From Pelomyxa schiedti (taxonomy: Eukaryota > Evosea > Pelobiontida > Pelomyxidae), in the NCBI GenBank assembly GCA_020536535.1, contig JAHLWZ010000079.1, positions 1 through 64,000 of the forward strand: 64,000 bases of DNA. The letters run 5' to 3'. Every line of letters starts with the position of its first letter. Positions within the stretch are counted from its first letter, which is position 1. A program made the position numbers and the translations under genes. Under the pieces are notes generated by a model, which worked only from the letters and a program-made list of their open reading frames with translations, did not search any database and was not told the DNA's origin. Positions 12,477 through 24,400 of the stretch are shown here, piece by piece.

Positions 12477-13151
12477 GCCCTCTTGTTATTCGGTTGTGTT
12501 GGCGTTGTGGTGTTGGTACGACTTTTGTCTTCTTCGGCAAAAAACAACGAAACGAAAGTGTAGGATCTCTGAGAACCACCTTACAACATTCTTGACACAC
12601 TGGCAGATGATCTTCCGCAACTGGTTTGGAAGAGACGCCGCGATGAGTTTGTGGAGCAAGACACAGAGTTGGAAGAGGGCAGACAGGGCCTGACCAGTGA
12701 CGACTTGTGATTGCACGATTCTTCGCTGTGGGAAGGAATTTGCACCGTTGGATAGAAATTCGCTCCCCATTCGTGCAATTGAGAAACTGGGAATTACCAC
12801 CTTCCACGTTAAGTGCATTTTCTTGTCTTTGTTGGGGCTAATCAAAAAAACTAGCGAACCCAAAAATAAACCAACCAAAAAATAAACGAGGCACCACACA
12901 CCGTTAACGTCCGCATCCCCGTAAAAGCGACACCAAACCAACAACCAAACTCCGACACACCACAACCAACCACCCTTTGTGTATCATTTGCGGTGCAAAT
13001 AAATACTATAAAGCCTTTCCGACACAAACTCCTCAAGCCGTACCGCAAGAAACCTTTCCGGGCGAAAAGAAAAAAGAAGCGAAGAAGAGAGGGAAAAAGC
13101 TAGCCACTTCTACAACTAATACAAATCATCGTCAACTTTCCGATCAACAAC
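12477..13151. other. Intergenic region between divergent genes
   Basis: This separates the kinase-RhoGAP ATG (minus) from the F-box/SH2 ATG (plus). The half next to the F-box gene is A/C-rich. A minus-strand open frame of about 110 codons (12486-12818) exists but shows no recognisable motif and stops 9 bases before the kinase ATG. No promoter motif is certain. Confidence 0.5.
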
Positions 13152-14871
13152 ATGCTTTCAATTTTACCAACCGCTAATACTTCCTTGACTGGCATTCTAG
13201 CTGAAACCTCGGGGACTGGGGACTTTTGTCCCCAGATCCCCCTCTCCTCTTCCCCCTCCTCCGCTCTCACACAAACTGCCTCCAGTGTCTACTGGGCAGG
13301 TCCCCGCCGCAGCCAGAACCTTCCTGTGGACGTTCTCGTCGAAGTTTTCAAAAACTTGGACGTGGTTTCCCTGGGACGCGCAAGCCAAGGTGCGGTTTTT
13401 ATGCTTTGATGTGTTCTGACGCGTTTTTAGTCTGCTGGGTGTGGGATGTAGCAGCCCGAACGGATTCCCTGTGGGCTGCCAAATGTGAAAGTGCTGTGGC
13501 AAGTTGTCGCATGGTCTGACATTTTTTTTTCCAAATACAGCTGCTGACAGGGTGGGAAACAAAAGGTGACTTCGTCGGTAGAATCCCGTATAGCCCCTCT
13601 TAAGACACACTATACACAAACTGCTACCAAGGAGAGGCTCGATTTCCTCCTGTAAACCTACTTTTCGTTTACCTGCCCCTAATCATCAACAGAGCAACAG
13701 TGCGCCTTATGAAGGACTACTTTACATCCCAAATGCAGAAGCATAGTTGGACGGGGTTTCCTGATTGCAAGTTTTCTTGTCACTTGATACATTGTGTTTA
13801 CCAACAATTGTGTCAAACTAGTGATGTAATATTTTCATTTTCATTTACCCCCCCTTAGAATTTGTAGATGGTGCAACTCCTTGAGAGTGGAAAATTCAAG
13901 ATTACCATCAATTTTGACATCTTTGAGCTTACCCTTCGTCGCTACTATGAGGAGCTCAAAGTGATGATTCCTCTTCCTGTTACTGACCGAGGTAGGAGCT
14001 CGTCTCGTTCTCACAACCTGAACACCTGCAGTTACATCCACATCCTATGGTATTGACTCCAGCAGTCCAGCACAGGACGACCCAAGGTTGGCCGTACTAA
14101 ATGATAAGATATCCAGGGATCTCTGGGTATGTTCTTTCGCAAACAGTCCGTCGTATGGACACCTTTATGCAGCGAGAGAATATTGGAAGGGAGTGTTATG
14201 CGCATTTCGACACTTTCTACAATAAATTGATTGTTGCCACTTTCCCAACGGTATTCTCTTATTCTTTTGATCGATTTTAACTCGTTGTAGGTATCTGACA
14301 ATCCGCGTTTCAGGGATCACTTGCGTCACTACCTCAACTTCCCAACTGACAACTTACTGACCGTTTACCGTTTTCACGTACTTGTTGCTCTCTTTGGACC
14401 TGTTCGTGATATTGCAAAGAACTTTGAAACGTGTCGATTCTTCCCATTCTCATTCTTCAACCCTCACTAACTCCTCTATTTCAGGTACGTTCTCGGACAA
14501 GGCTTCCTTGGTCTCATCAACATGATAAAAGCTGAAGAGATTCTACGTAAAGAACGCCCTACAGTTGACACTGTTCTTGTGCGTTTCAGTAGGCAAAAAC
14601 CCACGCAACTTGCTTTCACGTCCTTCAATGTTAAAGACCGTACCATTGAGCACAGGTAAGCTGCCGGTTTCTTGTACAGCAACTCACATCCAACAGGCGC
14701 AATGTAGATAAAGCAGGCCGCCCTATTCCAATTGCCACTTTCTTGAAAGAGCAGTATCCCCGCCACAATCTTATACAGTTGGGAGTTGATGATGAGGTAA
14801 CAAGGACCCACAACACTTTTGTATACGCCGCTGAGGACAGCCCCTACTGCTCTTATGGAGGACGTGTGTAA
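13152..14871 (+). CDS. F-box and SH2 domain protein
   Basis: The ATG is at 13152. Residues about 55-100 form an F-box: NLPVDVLVEVFKNLDVVSLG, continuing across an intron as VCWVWDVAARTDSLW. F-boxes bind Skp1 and recruit substrates to SCF ubiquitin ligases. A helical middle region spread over several exons (RRMDTFMQRENIGRE and RHYLNFPTDNLLTVYRFHVL) precedes a C-terminal SH2-like domain. The SH2 shows GFLGLINMIKAEEILRK, then TVDTVLVRFSRQKPTQLAF with the conserved phosphotyrosine-binding Arg in VRFS, then DRTIEHR. It looks closest to STAT-type SH2 domains. The domain pair implies phosphotyrosine-directed ubiquitination, and proteins pairing F-box and SH2 are known from social amoebae. The stop is TAA at 14869-14871. 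Exons around 13530-13860 are small and less certain. Confidence 0.75.
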
Positions 14872-15019
14872 ATATTTGTTTGTCTGTATTTAAAGAACAA
14901 CAAACCCAAAAACAATAAAACAAACCCCTAGTTCGTCAGGACTATATTCCTTTCCGTATCGTTCGATCGTTCGTAACGTTAAAAACCGAGAAGTACTACG
15001 GGTTCTGATTGTTTTATTG

Positions 15020-18000
15020 TCAATCGTTGGGTGTTTCATTAAGTACCTGTACTTTGGCTTGGTCTTGCTGGACTACGGTGTTTGGTTCCGTGCCTGGCGG
15101 AGGTATCTGCGGTGATGGTGGAACCACCTTTGGGAATGTGACTTCCGGTGTCTGTACGGGTTCTGTGCCCGTTCCTGATGCTGCTGGGCTACTGTGTATT
15201 TGCTGTATCACCGGGCTGGTGTTTGGATCCGAGGCTACTTTTTCTGGTGTTGTGACTATCGCTGTTTGGGCGGCTGGCTTGGGAGGCGTTGCCGGTGACA
15301 GCAAATCTCGGGTTTGAGCCGATTGTTGCTGCTGCAGTGCACTGCGGTGAGCATGGCGAAGGAATAGTAAGTCTCTACGGCACAGAATCTGATGTTTAGG
15401 CCAGTGTTGCCGCTGGCACTCCTTATTAAGGTTAGTAAGCATTCTTTATGTATTTCTTTGGTACCTTGGAACAGTAAACCGCTGCCATGCATATGGAACA
15501 TCGGAGCGGTTTCAATAGTACTTGGGCACATTGGAAACACCGGTATAAGTGAAGGCCCACGAGGAGTGCTGCCACCATGGCCTGGTTCTGATTTGTATCT
15601 AGCGGTGAGGGAATGGTGCAAGTACAACAGCACCGGCAGCTACAGCAGCAATTGTAACCGGTTATTCCCAGACTTACTCCAACATTGTGACAAACGCAGC
15701 CGCCANNNNNNNNNNNNNNNNNNNNNNNNNNNNNNNNNNNNNNNNNNNNNNNNNNNNNNNNNNNNNNNNNNNNNNNNNNNNNNNNNNNNNNNNNNNNNNN
15801 NNNNNCCTCCCGAGCCACCACCCCCGCCTCCTCGGTTTGGTTTCCCGAGAATATGACATGCACCACGGCTTCGGCCGGTTCCACTCTCGGCTGTACAACT
15901 TGCATAAGGAGAAGAACAGCTCGTTTCGGGGGGATTGTCTGTGAAGCCCAGAAGGCAGCTGCATCCACAGCCAATCATTCCGCTCTCTGTGCAATCGCAA
16001 CAAACAGTGCCAAAATTTTGAGCAGAGTTATCTTCACCTTCGAATTTTAGAAGTAAAAAAGGAAAAAAGTGACACACCTGTCAACTGAGGTGATGGGCTT
16101 TTGTTTTTCTCTTTCTTTGTGGCCGGTTGGGTCACTCCTGTGTGTATTGCTAAATGAGGAGAAACTTTTCGCTTTTTGTTGTTCACATATGCCCGTTCAG
16201 TTGTGAGTTTTGAATCTGTTTTAAGATTGGCACAAGGTTATTGGAAAGGAGACTACATTGTGCAATATCGCTGATGAAATATCCTAATCTGCTTGCTAGC
16301 ATTCTTAATTTCACTATGTCTTGACTAACTGTGCTAACTAGGTGGTGATGCCCATGATGACGGGAAGGAGAAAGTGCGTTGCTTGACAATACCAGATCAC
16401 GCCATTCAGGGTGAGTTGTGGGCCATTGTTGGGTAACAACAAGAACGCGCACATTACCCGCTGTATCTGCCCAAAATCGGTAATACCTTTTCAAAAAAAA
16501 AAGGTTATTGGGATAGCAGTGACACACATTTACAAATACTGCAGTGTTTTTTTTTTAAACCTGCCATATTGAGCAAAATTGACCACACTCTTGTGGAAAT
16601 CCTCATCCAGTTCTAGAAAATTGGACCCAAAGCATATATCAACAAGTTCGCGCATTCCCTTTCCCTGTAAAGTGTTAAGGAATCCCAAAGAGAATTCTCA
16701 CCTTCACGATAGCTGCAGCTCCTACAACGCTTCCAACTAGAAGTGTGTGTGTCCATTTAACACAGAGCACGTCTTGAATATCACATGACTCTGTGATCTG
16801 ATACCAAGGAGGGTCAAGGTGTTGAGGGGAAAGAGGCGGACTGGGGATGGGAAGAGTAATTGATGAACAGCAGCACACGTTCGGGTGAGTAAGGGCTGGG
16901 TCGATTTGGGCTGGTATTAAGGTGAAAAGGGAGTACACAAAAATTGAACACACGTGATGTTCGAAGCTTCTTGCGAGGTTTCTGCATCTGTTGACTTAAT
17001 GATTGGGGGGGTGTGCTTGGTGGCACCACATTTTGGTTCGGTATATTGGTCGGACAAGGTTTATTCCGGTCTACATTGGAAGGAGAAGAATGATGGTGGT
17101 GATTGCTGAAAAAACTGTCACTCGAATTTTGAAGGTGAACAAGTTGAGGTGGTGCTGGAGGAGCCCCTAAGTCAAGGCACACCACCTTAAATAAGTAAGA
17201 ATTGTTAATTCAGAAACTTCAACAAGTTAACCTGCATTCCCAGCCCATTATCCGCACGTTTCAAGTAGTTCTCCCGTCGAACAATACAGACCTTGAAAGG
17301 TATGAAAAAATAGGCTGTTCAGGGTTTGCAACAAACCATTCGTAGCCATCCACTCCCAACTCCACGTACAGCAGCTTTCTCTGACGGAGCCAGGGCAAGA
17401 GATGTTGGTGCTCCCCACCTTTTCCAAATGAATATGAAGTTTTCAGGTCATTCTGCAAAGGAAACTAAACCTCCCTGCATAAACACGCTCGCATATAGGG
17501 CATGTGCAGCACAACTCGATGTCTTCAATATAATTCTTGGGTGTTTGGCTGTCCTGTGCAGTTTTAGAATTAATGAAGCTCTTTCTTTTGGTAAAACCTC
17601 CAGCCAAGCTTTGTTTGTGGCTCTGCTAACTATCAGGCGTGGCCACCACCGGAAAGATATGTGTACTTCTAATTGACCTCCTTTTGGGTTATCGGGGGGT
17701 GTAGTAATTTCTGATGGCTCCGCACAGGAGAGAGGTATTGAGGTATCGTCCATGGAGTTGTGGGAATTTGAAATCTCCAAAGGTTCAGTGGAAAGGCGAT
17801 CACAGGGTTCACTGGTGGGTGGAGTATTTGCGTTTATTACTTCGCTTTGTGAAGGGCCACTGACAAGTTTTTCTCCATTCTGGGTATTAACTTGACTAGT
17901 GCAGGGAGCACCAAAACATTGTGTATTTATACTCCACAAGCAGTACTCGCCCATACCATTCTTTGTATCCCACGTCAGGAAGTGAATTCCTCCACCACCA

Positions 18001-20249
18001 GTAGAGCCTTCTCTAACGCATGAGTTCGTGGAAACACACGGATTGCAGGCTACGCGATTCATTTTATGCACTTCACCAAAAATGTTAGTGGCTGGCCCAA
18101 TGCACAGTAGGGGTCCTACACTTCTAAATTAGTAATGTTAGACCTGTATCATTCCTATTAGGACAGGAAAATGTACCTTGGCTCGGCTTCGCATAACTTA
18201 GTTTTATGGGGATTTAACGGAAGTGGAATAACGTAGAGATTGACTGGGTTATGTGCAAGTAAAGCAACAAGATGAGTAGATGTTGGACTAAAGCAAACAT
18301 CTGTGTAAACAAGACTGAGATCCCGAAAAAGTAACTCAAAATAGGGGGCTGTCTCAAGTAGACGGTATCTTTTAGTATTAAGTAAAAAAGAACAGAGGTA
18401 AAGAGGCTTACACCACAAGACAACTTTGGTTTTTCAACATGCATCCCAAAATGAGAAGCAACTCCTTATTGGGACTGAGTAGCAGTTTTCTTGGGGCTGG
18501 TGAAAAGGAAAACGTGGTGACGTGCAGCATGTTGTTACAAGGTAGTACAATATCCTTCAGAACATACTTTCCTCCAACTCCACCACTTCCAACACCACCA
18601 ACACCAGCGCCAATTCCATTGTTAACCACACCGCCAATGCCAAAACCGATATTTCCAGATTGTAGAGGTGTACTAGACTTTTTTTTTCTGGGGTTAGTTT
18701 GGTTGGGGGTAGGGTTATGTGCCCAGTTCAACCTTATTGAAACAGCAACTACAACCACAACTAGAACAGTTACAATTGCCTCCTCCACATCCACAACTAC
18801 ATGTCCCTGTGGAACCGTCCAATGTTGGTGCGGGGTCTGAATTGAAATTTGGAGATGCTGGAGGAGAGGTTTGCCCAGAGGAAGAGCCAGGAGTCTTAAG
18901 TTTTTCACTTAGAGGTTGGAAAAACGCAAGCCCTGAATGATATATAATAAGCAGTACTCCTGCCGACTCAAACTGTTTGGCAATTGTGACAGGAGTGCTC
19001 GGCTGTTGTGTGGCAGAAGGTAACTCGATGGTAGAACTTGTAGTGGAATTGGGGCTTGTGCTAGAGGTTGTGGTTGGAGCTGTGGCTGTAGCTGTGGTTG
19101 TGGTTGTAGTTGTAGGCATAGGGGGATTCGTAGCAATGGGAGCAGGTTGGGTGGCCGTAAACGGAGGTGCAGTTCCAACGTTTGTGTTGGGCTGGTGTGC
19201 TGCTAGTTTTTCTGCAGAGTCCGATTCAGAAGTGAGTAATTCCTTTGCAAGCTGTTCAGCGTGAGGTGGCAAGGGTGGGAAAGGCGGGGGAAGTGGTGGT
19301 GACGAAGAGACCGTCAACGACAGAGAAGCGTGGCAGTGCAGCCAAGGCAGGTACTCAAAGAATATTATACTGGCCCCCACGCCGCCCCCGCCCCCGCCTC
19401 CTCCACCGCCGCCGCCGCCGCCACCGTTGCCGCTGCCGCCGCCGCCGCTGCCTCCTCCGCCGCCTCCCTCGCTCCCGCTGCCTCCCCCGCTCTGTGCCCC
19501 GCCTCCTCCTCCTATGCACCCAATGCTGCTCCCCACGCGGTGCCTCGAGTGCGTGTGTGTTGCAGAGTCGCCGTCGCTCTCCGAGCTGCTGTCCTCGTCC
19601 TCCGACGAGAGTATGTCGTAGCTGCCGCTGCCGTGCTCGTCGCTCAGCAGCGAGTACGCCGCGGCCAGTAGCCCCGGGTGCGACGCCAGCGACGCCGCGG
19701 CCCCCGAGACGGCCCCAAGCGGCGTGGTGGACCGCGTCGGCGAGTCCGACGGCGAGTGCGTCGGGGACGGGATCGGCGACGGCGGTCTCTTCATCGGGTG
19801 GTGCGGCGGCGACGGCGGGTCCATCGTCCCCACGCTACCACCACCACCACCACTACTACTACCGCTATTGCTTGTGCCTGTGCTCGTGCTCGTGCTGGTG
19901 GTGCTGGAGCTGCTTGCTGTTGTCGTGGATGTTGTCGACTGCTGTGACGTGGTGGGGGTTGCGGTCGAGGTGGATGTTGGCGATTGTGGAGGCGATGGTG
20001 CCGCTGATGCAGGGGGCGTTGTGCTAGGTGAGTCCGCCAGCGTTGTCAAATCGGGAGACACAAAAAACGAAACGGGTATCGCGATTGTGTTTCTGGTATG
20101 AGGCGCACGATAGAGATCGCGTGGTGGGTACTTGCCGACAGTTGCGATGGTACCCCCGACTTTTTGTTTGGTGTTTGTTGATAAGGTTTTTCCTTTTTTT
20201 TTTGTTTTGGATTTGGTTTTATTTCTGCCGTTCTTTCCTCTGTTGCCAT
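15020..20249 (-). CDS. Large Ser/Gly/Thr-rich protein with C-terminal MYND zinc finger
   Basis: Probably one multi-exon gene. A plausible ATG at 20247-20249 opens a Lys-rich exon (TAEIKPNPKQKKKEKPYQQ). The next block is extremely Ser/Thr/Pro and Gly rich, with an acidic patch (DILSSEDEDSSSESDGDS) and a long polyglycine run. Further exons hold beta-strand-like, WD-like pieces such as LHVTTFSFSPAPRKLLLS and YTDVCFSPTSTHLVALLA. The C-terminus has a Cys-rich MYND finger, RCFQCAQVLLKPLRCSICMA then AVYCSK/ECQRQHWPKHQILC, split by an intron at about 15431-15468. MYND fingers bind proline-rich partners. The end is Pro/Gln-rich (stop 15020-15022). A 100-N assembly gap cuts the gene upstream of the MYND finger. 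The start and the unity of the gene are uncertain; it could be two genes. Confidence 0.5.
15706..15805. other. Assembly gap (100 N)
   Basis: Exactly 100 unknown bases, the usual placeholder for a gap of unknown size. It falls inside the Cys-rich part of the MYND gene, next to a Gly-coding, GC-rich repeat, so the exon there is incomplete. Confidence 0.98.
19378..19515. repeat. GCC-rich triplet repeat (polyglycine/serine tract)
   Basis: Imperfect GCC/GCT/CCT triplets that encode long Gly runs with Ser on the minus strand, inside the MYND gene. The local GC content is much higher than in the introns around it. Confidence 0.8.
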
Positions 20250-20356
20250 TTTTGTTTCGCTTCAGTTCTGGATTTGATTTCTAATAACTCGGGGTAGGGG
20301 TGGTGAGTGGTGAGATATCAGGGTTTTAGTTGCACTCCCGGAGTGTTGTTGTTCTC

Positions 20357-21394
20357 CTATGGCTCTTCTTCACAAACTTCCCAGTGAACATCAGGGAGAA
20401 GGTTGGAGAGTGCTTCACATGCTTGTGAGCAGCGGGATAATTTGTACCACCTCACAGCTTCCCTGACATCCTTTGGGGTGCCCAGTTTATAGTGGAAACA
20501 CCTGGCGAGGTTATATCTAGCAAGGATGTCGCCTTGACTGGCTGCAAGACGGTACAAAGAGACCGCACGTGCACGGTCAACTGGAACAATCTCCCCAGTC
20601 TCATACTGCACGCCGAGCTGGTTTTGTGCCTCATCAAGGCCCTGTGCAGCTGCCCTCTCAAGTAAGCCAAGGGCCTGTGATTTGCTGTCTGGTGCTGCAG
20701 CGTAGACTGTTGCCAGCTTCGTCATTGAAAACGCGTTTCCTTTTGCAGCACTAGCTTCGTAGCAGCGTATTCCCTCGGCTGAGTCCTTCTCTACGCCGCA
20801 GCCACTCACATAGCATGATCCCAGGTTGTGATATGCCCATGGGTTGCCTCTAGCAATAGCCTCGCGATAGTTAACAACGGCTTCGTTTTTGTCAGTACAC
20901 GAGCCAAGTAGGTACTGCTGACAGTATCCGAGCGAAAACATTGCCCAGCAATCCCCCTGGGCCACACCTATCTTATAGTGCTCAACTGCCTTGGAATAGT
21001 CCCTTTTTACCCCAATTGGCCAGAGATACAAGCAACCCAGCAAAAAGTGGCAAAATCCAAGCAGGGCACCTTCGTCCCCGCACACCTCACATGTGGCCCT
21101 GAGCATTGCCCAGAAGAAGTCCATTGAGGACCGGCGGCATGTCTGTGCCTTGCGCAGGAGGGAGTCCCGCGGGTACTCGTCGCAGCGCTTGCCTCTCAAC
21201 ACCACGTATGGGTTGTTTAGAAACACGAACCTCATCATCACCAACCCAAACGACTGGTACACCACGTCGTCGGACAGCAAAGTTAGACACCTCTGGTGCA
21301 CGCTTTCGAACTCGTTGCGTATTGCCAGCCTCAGTACATTTTGGCAACACCCAAAGTCTCCGTTTGTTTGTTGGGTTCTTGTGGGATTTGACAT
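20357..21394 (-). CDS. Sel1-like repeat protein
   Basis: Single-exon protein of 345 residues, unusual here because most neighbours are intron-rich. The ATG is at 21392-21394. After an N-terminal region of about 110 residues, at least five Sel1-type repeats follow, each a helix pair with the A-xx-Y/L-G pattern: GALLGFCHFLLGCLYLWPIG, AMFSLGYCQQYLLGS, PWAYHNLGSCYVSGCGV, DEAQNQLGVQYETGEIVP and ILARYNLARCFHYKLGT. Sel1 repeats are scaffolds for protein-protein contacts in signalling and ER quality control. No enzymatic domain, signal peptide or membrane segment is visible. The start lies only 19 bases after the stop of the NPHP4 gene on the same strand. Confidence 0.88.
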   Translation of the reverse strand: MSNPTRTQQTNGDFGCCQNVLRLAIRNEFESVHQRCLTLLSDDVVYQSFGLVMMRFVFLNNPYVVLRGKRCDEYPRDSLLRKAQTCRRSSMDFFWAMLRATCEVCGDEGALLGFCHFLLGCLYLWPIGVKRDYSKAVEHYKIGVAQGDCWAMFSLGYCQQYLLGSCTDKNEAVVNYREAIARGNPWAYHNLGSCYVSGCGVEKDSAEGIRCYEASAAKGNAFSMTKLATVYAAAPDSKSQALGLLERAAAQGLDEAQNQLGVQYETGEIVPVDRARAVSLYRLAASQGDILARYNLARCFHYKLGTPKDVREAVRWYKLSRCSQACEALSNLLPDVHWEVCEEEP

Positions 21395-21413
21395 TTTGTT
21401 GATTTTTCTTCGG

Positions 21414-24400
21414 TTATGCTTGCGTGATGGAGATCTGAAGGCAGTCTACAGTCTCCCCAGTCTCTGCGTCGTTGAAGAAAACCAAGAGCGTGCGGACATT
21501 GGAATTGGGAGGAATGTGGAATTGCATTATGATGGCTTTCTTCTCTTGTCCAGTGAGTTCCAATGTGTCATCCTAGTTGTTTTAGAGTTACAAACCAGAA
21601 TTGGGGTTGGAACCTTGAAGGAAAGGAACTCGGGTTGGTTGGTGTGAAGCAGTAAGGTTTTAGGATGCGAAGAGGGGTTTTGGTACACAAGTCTCTGGTC
21701 ACACGTAAGAAAGTTACATTGAAAAGGATGTATGTCGTACCTTGGGTACTGTACGGTCAGTATTCACAACTAGTTGGCATTTGCGGGTGACGCGGGGTGC
21801 TGTAGCAGTCGCGTGCACAATCCAGGCAAAAAGGAGTTGGCTTGTTGTGGCATCTTTGTATGTCAGTGGTTTAAGATATTTCAGAGTACTTACCAACGAG
21901 GTGAATGTGTGATTCGAGGATTCCAGGTTTTCTTGGGGTGATTGCGCAAAAAATTTCGTTGGTTTGCCCCATATTTAATACTACTGTTGGGTCCACAACC
22001 TTATGAAATGGTAAGATGGGAAGGAGAATTCCGATTACTCAACAGCGACTTCTTGGTGTGACGAAAAGCAATATGCGGAAGTGGAAGACGGTCCAAACAC
22101 ACCATGCGGTAAAGTTCCTTGTGTAGTCTGGCCGACTTGCGCAGTCAGGTCGTACCTTGTGTTGATGAGAAACAGTGAGTGTGAGGGATTAGAAAGTACC
22201 TTCTCTTAGAATGCACAAAAATCAACCAGCATTCAGACATACATAGCAATTGGGGGTCGCTATATATTACAGCATAAAAGTGAATGGTGGATGGGGAAGC
22301 CCCGCATTTCACTGTGAAAACAACACGTTGATCCTCAGTTTCTTTCTATCGCGATAAGTTCAGTGAATTTCCAAAAGAATAACAGGAAACTAGCCAAGGG
22401 TTTTTGCACTGTATATCGAACCAATGTAGTAGAAAACCGAGCATACTTTGGAGAAGTTGTTTTGTTGAAAGTGTCATACCTGCCTTGCAATTAAAACACG
22501 TAGGGGATAAAGACCATACTTTGAAACAATAGCGATTGATTGTGTGAACATTTCGTTCTCTATCCCAAAGAAGTGAAAGGTGTGATCCACAACATATGGT
22601 TGCGGTTCTATAATTACATTTACACATCCCAGGACATATCCCCGGTTGTTACATATGGATATATTTACATTTTGCTTTGTAATGGGCTCATCAGGTTGCT
22701 AGAAGTGTGAGATTTCACAGATAAATTTGCACTACACACAGCTACACCAGTTGGAGTGAAATAACCAACCATAAGGTTGGTACCAGCATTTTGCTGCAGG
22801 AAATCACTTGGTACCAAATACCCACACTTCCAACTTTGAAATTTAAAGGGAACATAAATGGATTCCCGGGGTCCAAGCAGAACCTGGAGTAATCTTACTA
22901 GTGCACTTAGTGGAGAGGATTACTTTATTTCCCTCAAGAAGGGGCTTCGTCGGCATGGACGCTTCAACGTGGAACACTCTTCTCAAAGATATATGTTCTT
23001 GCTCGTCAGTGACAGTGCTAAATAGACCACTAAATGGACAAAGGAAGAGAGAGAACTGGAATACTGAAGTTCTGGTGTGCCAACGGGAAAAGAGAAGGTG
23101 TGCTCTTCGTTATAGGGATTGGTGAAGAGGAGCTCAAAAAATGAAACACTCCCAAACGTGGGGAAAATTGTATGTGAACTGGAAGGATATTTCCTGAGAT
23201 GATTGGCAATAGTATCCCGCTTTGCGCTAGGGAAAATAAGCAAATCCCAAGCAGTGAAACAAAATGGGAGGACTCACTTTTCCCTATAAGACTGAATTAA
23301 CAATAGTTCTCTTTCTCGCTGGAGTGTTGATTCCAGATTTTCCAACTATATAAATGAGTATAGTAACAATGATACAGCAGGGGATACCTTCCCTAGCTTT
23401 TGTTGGATCAGTTGAATTCTAGCCTTTTGGCGTTGAAGAAGTTCTGTGCCATTGACCTGCGTAGCACAGGTCACAAAGTATAAATAAATATTGTTTCGTG
23501 TTTATACTATTTACTCACTTGTTGCTTTGCAAATATTGGGGATGTTGGTAGTGGTGGAGGAGTTTTATTTCTCACCTGCTGAAGTAACACAGCCAGTTCG
23601 TTACTGATGTCTCGTAGCTGGCATTGTGAATAGGGGAAAAAGAAGATGATATACCTCCGACGCTGTCACCATCTCTGTACTTTGGGGTTGCGTTGGCGGT
23701 TGTTGTAGGATGTGAGTTTTTTCAGTTGGAGGATTGAGTATTCCGGAACGATCTAAATTGAGATCTTAAATTACAGGTGATGTTTAGAAGACCTGAATAC
23801 TTGTGGAAGAGCCTATGTTTGCCATTCGCAAGTGCAAGAACCCGTTGCACACTACATGCTGCGTTTCCTCTGGCCCAGCTTTCTATTAAACGTGAAAAGC
23901 CATATATGTGAATACGGTTGATTACCTCGAAGTTGGTTATATTATAGCATTGAGTCCGTTGAATTGCAGGTGCTGCCTCTCGGAGTAGGTACTTGAGTTC
24001 AATGTGGCAACTACCTGCTAGACTTTGAGTATTGCACAAATGCTACTGGATACGGCGTTGTACCTAAATAAAACAGTGCATCACCGTCCCACACATCAAT
24101 TTGTAAAAATTTTTCGTGCAAGTAATCAAGAAACTGTTTCCCTTGGCCCCAATAATGGGTCAAAAAGCCAGGATTTTCTTTCTTTTGTAAGTAAAACAAA
24201 ATTGTTACTCTAAAATAACCTTGGTTCATTTCATCTGGGAACAGCACATGAACGGCTTCATTGAGGTTGTTGTTTTGTGTCGAAGGCTGCTTCAGGAAAA
24301 GTTTGCAGGTATACACTGGTGGATACCTCCAAAATCTGAAGGACAAAATAAGCGAGTGAAACTGAGGTGCATCTGCGTTATGTAAGTTCGTATTCAAGGT

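Noticed and set aside
12486-12818. Minus-strand frame of about 110 codons starting MHLTWKV upstream of the kinase gene
   Set aside because: No motif, no start context, and it stops 9 bases before the kinase ATG. It is most likely 5' leader or promoter.
19245-20027. 260-codon Arg/Cys-rich plus-strand frame
   Set aside because: It is the antisense shadow of the polyglycine and Ser-rich exon of the MYND gene.
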